Under the pieces are notes generated by a model, which saw only the letters and a program-made list of their open reading frames with translations, ran no database searches and was not told the DNA's origin. A program made the translations under genes and the position numbers. Shown here in pieces: positions 5,690 through 9,321 of a stretch of 9,321 nucleotides of DNA (position 1 is the stretch's first letter; every line of letters begins with the position of its first letter). The stretch covers positions 1 to 9,321 of the forward strand of contig CANJSR010000175.1 of assembly GCA_947476855.1 (NCBI GenBank), given 5' to 3'. Source of the stretch: Acetobacteraceae bacterium (GTDB lineage Bacteria; Pseudomonadota; Alphaproteobacteria; Acetobacterales; Acetobacteraceae).

Positions 5690-6559
5690 GTGACAAAACC
5701 ATTGCGCAAGGCCGTCCTGCCCGTCGCCGGCCTGGGCACGCGCTTCCTGCCCGCCACCAAGGCGATGGCGAAGGAAATGCTGCCCGTCGTCGACAAACCT
5801 TTGATCCAATACGCGATCGAGGAGGCGCGGGCCGCCGGGATCGAGCAGTTCTGCATGGTGACCGGCCGCGGCAAGACCGCACTGGTGGAACACTTCGACG
5901 TGGCGTTCGAGCTGGAGGCGACCCTGCGGGAGCGCAACAAGATCGATGCGCTGGAGCAATTGAAGGCGACGCGGGTCGAACCGGGCTCCATGGTCACGGT
6001 CCGCCAGCAGGTGCCGCTGGGCCTCGGACACGCGATCTGGTGCGCGCGGGCCTTCATCGGCGACGACCCCTTCGCGATCCTGCTGCCCGATGACCTGGTG
6101 CTGTCGGAAACCCCCTGCCTCGCGCAGCTTGCCCAGGCCTATCGCGAAACCGGCGGCAATGTCGTCGCGGTGACCGAGGTCCCGCGGGAGCACACCAACC
6201 GCTATGGCATCCTCGACATCGGCGCCGATGATGGCCGCCTGGTGGAGGTGAAAGGCCTGGTCGAGAAGCCCGCGCCGGAACACGCCCCGTCCAACCTGTC
6301 GATCATCGGCCGCTATGTGCTGATGCCGGAAGTGATCGGCCACCTGGCGCGGATGGAACGCGGCGCCGGCAACGAAGTTCAACTGACCGACGGGATGGCT
6401 CGGCTGATCGGCAACCAGCCCTTCCACGGCCTGCGCTATGAAGGCCGCCGCTTCGACTGCGGCGACAAGACCGGCTTCCTGGAAGCGCAGATCGCCTTTG
6501 CCCTGAAACGCCCCGATCTCGCGGAGGCCGTGCGCGGCTTCCTGCGCAACTACATCTGA
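5690..6559 (+). CDS. galU: UTP-glucose-1-phosphate uridylyltransferase
   Basis: Cytoplasmic enzyme making UDP-glucose and pyrophosphate from UTP and glucose-1-phosphate, the precursor for polysaccharides, LPS sugars and UDP-glucuronate. The protein is 289 residues, the normal length for bacterial GalU. It begins VTKPLRKAVLPVAGLGTRFL; the GLGTRFLPATKAMAKEMLP block (14-32) is the nucleotide-binding signature with catalytic R18 and K28. Other GalU blocks are DKPLIQYAIEEARAAGI, VTGRGKTALVEHFD, GLGHAIWCAR, LLPDDLVL, the ERGAGNEVQLTDG segment and RRFDCGDKTGFLEA near the C-terminus. All blocks are intact. The start is the GTG at 5690 with GGAG seven bases upstream. The mutase gene starts 8 bp after its stop, so the two form one operon that supplies sugar nucleotides. 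It is 77 bp from the J-domain gene, so it may be cotranscribed or have its own promoter; none is obvious. Confidence 0.97.
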   Translation: MTKPLRKAVLPVAGLGTRFLPATKAMAKEMLPVVDKPLIQYAIEEARAAGIEQFCMVTGRGKTALVEHFDVAFELEATLRERNKIDALEQLKATRVEPGSMVTVRQQVPLGLGHAIWCARAFIGDDPFAILLPDDLVLSETPCLAQLAQAYRETGGNVVAVTEVPREHTNRYGILDIGADDGRLVEVKGLVEKPAPEHAPSNLSIIGRYVLMPEVIGHLARMERGAGNEVQLTDGMARLIGNQPFHGLRYEGRRFDCGDKTGFLEAQIAFALKRPDLAEAVRGFLRNYI

Positions 6560-6567
6560 CAGGACGA

Positions 6568-7989
6568 GTGAACCGCCCGATGCCCTTCTCCCACAGCTTC
6601 AATCCCACCGTCCTGCGCGAATACGACATTCGCGGCATCGTCGGCACCACCCTGCATGAGGCCGATGCCTTCGCCATCGGCCGCTGCTTCGGCTCGATCG
6701 TCGCGGGCAAGGGCGGCACCGCGGTCGCGGTCGGCTATGACGGGCGGCTGTCGAGCCCGGCGATGGAGCAGGCTCTGGTCGCCGGCCTGGCGGAAAGCGG
6801 GATCGAGGCGATCCGGATCGGGCGTGGCCCGACGCCCATGCTGTACTACGCGGCGGCGACGCTGGGGACCGGCGGGGCCATCATGGTCACCGGCAGCCAC
6901 AACCCGCCGGACTATAACGGCTTCAAGATGACGCTGGCGGGGAAGCCCTTCTTCGGCCAGCAGATCCAGAACCTGGGGAAGATGGCCGCGACGGGTGCCG
7001 TGGTGCCCGCGAGCAGTGCATCCAACCGGACCCTGGACGTGTCGGACGCCTATCTGGACCGGCTGGTGCAGGACTGGGATGGCGGCACCCGCGCGTTGAA
7101 GGTCGTCTGGGACAACGGCAACGGATCGGCCGGCGACGTGCTAATGCGCCTGGTCAAGCGCCTGCCAGGCGAACACACCGTGCTGAACGGCACGATCGAC
7201 GGCACCTTCCCGGCGCACCACCCCGACCCGACCGTGCCCGCGAACCTGCAGGAACTGATCCATGAGGTCGCGGCCCGCAAGGCCGATATCGGCATCGCCT
7301 TCGACGGCGACGCCGACCGCATCGGTCTGGTCGATGACAGTGGCGCGATCCTGTTCGGCGACCAGTTGCTGATCGTGCTCGCCCGCGACGTGCTGAAGCA
7401 GCGGCCTGGTTCGACCATCATCGCCGACGTCAAGGCCAGCCAGGTCCTGTTTGACGAGGTCGCCAAGGCCGGCGGCAAGCCGGAGATGTGGAAGACCGGA
7501 CACTCCCTGATCAAGGCCCGCATGGCCGAGACCGGTTGCCCGCTGGCCGGCGAGATGTCGGGCCACATCTTCTTCGCGGATAAATGGTACGGCTTCGACG
7601 ACGCGCTCTACGCGGCGGTCCGCACGCTGGGGATCCTGGCGCGCATGCCGGGGAAACTGTCCGCGGTGCGCGAGGCGCTGCCCCAGGTGATCAACACGCC
7701 GGAAGTCCGCTTCGACTGCGACGACACCCGCAAATTCGCGGTGATCGAGGAAGTCGCCGCCCGCCTGAAGGCCGCTGGCGCGGACGTGAACGCGATCGAC
7801 GGCGTGCGGGTGAACACGGCGGATGGCTGGTGGCTGCTCCGCGCCTCCAACACCCAGGCGGTGCTCGTGGCGCGGGCAGAAGCCGTGTCGGAGGCGGGCC
7901 TGGACCGGCTGAAGGCGGCGCTGGTCGGACAACTGACCCAGTCCGGCCTGCCGGCGCCGGACTTCTCAGGCAGCAACGCGGGGCATTGA
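6568..7989 (+). CDS. Phosphoglucomutase/phosphomannomutase (AlgC/ManB type)
   Basis: Alpha-D-phosphohexomutase of 473 residues that interconverts sugar-6-phosphate and sugar-1-phosphate through a phosphoserine. Length and layout match the bifunctional PMM/PGM group. The four active-site loops are present in order: TGSHNP at 108-113 (phosphoserine S110), DGDADR at 246-251 (Mg2+ ligands D246, D248, D250), GEMSGH at 328-333 (sugar specificity) and RASNTQ at 425-430 (phosphate binding). The N-terminal REYDIRG (17-23) is also typical. Which sugar is preferred cannot be read from the sequence; the adjacent galU suggests glucose-1-phosphate, with mannose-1-phosphate also possible. The GTG start at 6568 has AGGA three bases upstream, which is short; the ATG at 6580 is an alternative that removes four residues. 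It is the last plus-strand gene and is followed by the large inverted repeat. Confidence 0.95.
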   Translation: MNRPMPFSHSFNPTVLREYDIRGIVGTTLHEADAFAIGRCFGSIVAGKGGTAVAVGYDGRLSSPAMEQALVAGLAESGIEAIRIGRGPTPMLYYAAATLGTGGAIMVTGSHNPPDYNGFKMTLAGKPFFGQQIQNLGKMAATGAVVPASSASNRTLDVSDAYLDRLVQDWDGGTRALKVVWDNGNGSAGDVLMRLVKRLPGEHTVLNGTIDGTFPAHHPDPTVPANLQELIHEVAARKADIGIAFDGDADRIGLVDDSGAILFGDQLLIVLARDVLKQRPGSTIIADVKASQVLFDEVAKAGGKPEMWKTGHSLIKARMAETGCPLAGEMSGHIFFADKWYGFDDALYAAVRTLGILARMPGKLSAVREALPQVINTPEVRFDCDDTRKFAVIEEVAARLKAAGADVNAIDGVRVNTADGWWLLRASNTQAVLVARAEAVSEAGLDRLKAALVGQLTQSGLPAPDFSGSNAGH

Positions 7990-8005
7990 GGGACGGAGGG
8001 TGGCG

Positions 8006-8238
8006 TTGGGGCTCCGCCCCAAACCCCGCTCGAGGGCTCTGCCCCCGAGACCCCCGCCAAGGGCGGAGCCCTTGGAACCGGGACTTTGGGGGGAATTCAG
8101 GAGGGGCCTACACGGACCTTGATGGGGCACGGTTGGCCCCTCCCGTATTCCCCCCAACGAATTGGTTTCCAAAGGGCTATGCCCTTTGGTGGGGTCCAGG
8201 GGCAAAGCCCCTGGTCGGGGTCTGGGGTGAAACCCCAG
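8006..8238. repeat. Large inverted repeat: two three-hairpin arms around a central stem
   Basis: An imperfect inverted repeat fills the space between two convergent genes. The left arm holds hairpins 8006-8022 (TTGGGGC/TCC/GCCCCAA), 8029-8049 (9 bp with one mismatch, loop TCT) and 8057-8075 (CCAAGGGC/GGA/GCCCTTGG). The right arm holds the inverted counterparts 8169-8189 (CCAAAGGGC/TAT/GCCCTTTGG), 8196-8214 (CCAGGGGC/AAA/GCCCCTGG) and 8222-8238 (CTGGGGT/GAA/ACCCCAG). Hairpin centres are 25-27 bp apart within each arm, and every loop is 3 bases. Between them, 8086-8108 and 8135-8157 pair at 21 of 23 positions, including a perfect TTGGGGGGAAT/ATTCCCCCCAA. The stems have compensated differences between arms, so pairing is kept while sequence drifts. 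It encodes no protein that I can support. It resembles dispersed GC-rich intergenic repeats of alphaproteobacteria and may act as a two-way transcription terminator. Confidence 0.85.
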
Positions 8239-8240
8239 CG

Positions 8241-9134
8241 CTACCGCCGCCCGCGCCACGACGCCAGCGTGATACCCCCCATGATCAGCACGATTCCCGC
8301 CGCGTGGAACAGTTCGAACGCCTCACCCAGGAACACCACCGCCAGGACGCTGCCCATCATCGGCAGCAGGTGAACCGACTGTCCCGCCAGGGGCGCGCCG
8401 ATCAGTTCCACCCCGCGGTTGAAGCACAGATAGGCCAGCAGCGAGGGGAACACCGCCGTATAGGCAATCGCCGCGAAGGACGGCCATCCGCCGGTGATGC
8501 GCGCGCCCTCGGCCGCTTCCCACAGCATGAAGGGCAGGATCATCACCGACCCGATCCCCATCGCCGCGGTCAGGAAGCTCAGCGGATGGACCGCCGGCCG
8601 CCGGCGCAGCAGCGCGGTGTAGATCCCATAGATCGCCATCGCCGCGATCACCCAGAGGTCGCCGGCGTTCAGCCGGAATTGCAGCAGCGTCTCCAGCGAT
8701 CCACGCGCGGCGATCGCCGCCACGCCGGCCATCGACAGCCCGATCCCGGCCCATTGGCGGGCCGACACATGCTCCCGGAACAGCACGAACACCCACAGCA
8801 CGATGAACAGCGGCTGCGCTGATTGCAGCAGCAGGACGTTCAGCGCCGTGGTCAGGTTCAGCGCGATATAGGCCATCGTGTTGTAGCAGGCGATGCCGGT
8901 CGCCCCCAGCACCAGCATCATCGGCCAGGACCGGAGCATCACCGGCAGGTCGCGCCGCAGCCGCGGCCAGGCGAAGCACAGCGCGATCGCGAAGGCCCCG
9001 GTCCAGCGCCACCACGCGAGCGCGACGGGCGGCACGGTGCCCGCGACGCCGCGCCCGATGACGATATTCAACGACCAGAACAGGTTGGTCAGAACCAGCA
9101 GGGTCCAGGCGGAACCCCAAATGAAGCGAGGCAC
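8241..9134 (-). CDS. EamA/DMT superfamily transporter
   Basis: Inner-membrane permease of the drug/metabolite transporter superfamily, 297 residues, with two EamA repeats (about 9-142 and 158-290) and about ten hydrophobic segments. The family exports amino acids, other metabolites or drugs; the substrate cannot be told from sequence. Typical blocks are LFWSLNIVIGR near the N-terminus, LAWWRW, LLLQSAQPLFIVLW and the C-terminal GAPLAGQSVHLLPMMGSVLAVVFLGE, expressed below as partial matches (GAPLAG, LGEAF). The start is the GTG at 9134-9132, five bases after the stop of the gamma-glutamyltransferase-like gene, so translation is probably coupled; the SD (GAGCGG) is weak. A partner GGT could point to transport of amino acids or gamma-glutamyl compounds, but this is speculation. 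The stop TAG at 8243-8241 lies two bases from the last hairpin of the large inverted repeat. Confidence 0.92.
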   Translation of the reverse strand: MPRFIWGSAWTLLVLTNLFWSLNIVIGRGVAGTVPPVALAWWRWTGAFAIALCFAWPRLRRDLPVMLRSWPMMLVLGATGIACYNTMAYIALNLTTALNVLLLQSAQPLFIVLWVFVLFREHVSARQWAGIGLSMAGVAAIAARGSLETLLQFRLNAGDLWVIAAMAIYGIYTALLRRRPAVHPLSFLTAAMGIGSVMILPFMLWEAAEGARITGGWPSFAAIAYTAVFPSLLAYLCFNRGVELIGAPLAGQSVHLLPMMGSVLAVVFLGEAFELFHAAGIVLIMGGITLASWRGRR

Positions 9135-9139
9135 CCCGC

Positions 9140-9321
9140 TCAGAACGCCCCGGCCCAGCCATCCCGCCTGGGGTCGGAACCGACCATCCGCACGCCATCA
9201 TCGGTGATCCGGATCGCCTGCACGCTGCACGGGCCTTCCAGCGGCCCGACGCGGTTCAGATTGTGCCCCAGCGCCTCCAGCCCCGACAGGATATCGGGTC
9301 CGTAGCCCGGCTCGATCGTCA
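9140..9321 (-). CDS. ggt: Gamma-glutamyltransferase-like protein, C-terminal end (partial)
   Basis: Only the last 59 codons are in the window; the 5' part lies beyond the right edge. The visible end reads TIEPGYGPDILSGLEALGHN, then a SVQAIRI strand and MVGSDPRRDGWAGAF before the TGA at 9142-9140. The GH(N) after the helix, the VQAI strand and the final DPRRDG are what I expect at the C-terminus of the small subunit of gamma-glutamyltransferases, Ntn hydrolases that cleave or transfer the gamma-glutamyl group of glutathione and related compounds. The catalytic Thr is outside the window, so activity cannot be judged. It overlaps no other gene and is 5 bp upstream of the EamA transporter, which suggests one operon. 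Other members of the family, such as acylase-like proteins, remain possible. Confidence 0.7.
   Translation of the reverse strand, partial: TIEPGYGPDILSGLEALGHNLNRVGPLEGPCSVQAIRITDDGVRMVGSDPRRDGWAGAF

Noticed and set aside
5447..6427. 326-codon minus-strand frame opposite galU
   Set aside because: It is the antisense of galU, whose motifs are unambiguous, and the product is His/Gln/Arg-rich as such shadows are.
8006..8238. CRISPR-like array because of regular 26-bp spacing
   Set aside because: The units are hairpins of differing sequence in two inverted arms, not identical direct repeats with unique spacers, and no cas gene is near.
7584..8822. 412-codon plus-strand frame spanning the mutase end, the repeat and the transporter
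   Set aside because: It runs out of frame through two recognised genes and the inverted repeat; its product is low-complexity Arg/Gln/Pro-rich sequence.

Overview
The window is high-GC, gene-dense bacterial chromosome. Codons are strongly GC-rich at the third position, SD-like GGAG sites precede several starts, GTG starts occur, and several product types are alphaproteobacterial: a Tim14/Pam18-like membrane J-protein, a YcbL-type MBL hydrolase, a lipoprotein ending in a QLTPEELAVNR block, and a degenerate HtrA-PDZ protein. I infer an alphaproteobacterium, possibly Rhodospirillales/Acetobacteraceae. The assignment comes from protein and composition features, not from a marker gene. I see no rRNA, tRNA, CRISPR array, transposase or phage gene.

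Left part (1-4260), all on the minus strand. In transcription order: an unknown lipoprotein (4260-3718); a trypsin-like/PDZ protein that has lost the HtrA catalytic residues (3639-2614), closed by a GC-rich hairpin; a 352-bp intergenic stretch with palindromes and a possible promoter; a small exported cysteine-rich protein (2261-1887); a glyoxalase II-like MBL hydrolase (1810-1160); and, 23 bp further, a DNA methyltransferase that runs off the left edge of the window.

Middle part (4419-7989), all on the plus strand. An NRDE/TANGO2-family protein, a membrane-anchored J-domain protein, galU (UDP-glucose pyrophosphorylase) and a phosphoglucomutase/phosphomannomutase. The last two make sugar nucleotides: the mutase makes glucose-1-P (or mannose-1-P) and GalU makes UDP-glucose, for envelope or exopolysaccharide synthesis. 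A 158-bp divergent promoter region with an 8-bp-arm inverted repeat separates this block from the lipoprotein gene.

Right part (7990-9321). The 251-bp space between the convergent mutase and transporter genes is almost filled by one large imperfect inverted repeat (8006-8238). Each arm carries three small hairpins with 3-nt loops about 26 bp apart. Beyond it, on the minus strand, lie an EamA/DMT-type transporter and, 5 bp upstream of it, the C-terminal end of a gamma-glutamyltransferase-like gene cut by the right edge.

I did not find a clear new defence or mobile system. The most notable items are the nested three-hairpin inverted repeat at 8006-8238, the active-site-less HtrA-like protein, the Tim14-like J-protein, the CxxCCxxC exported protein, and the permuted-looking motif layout of the methyltransferase.
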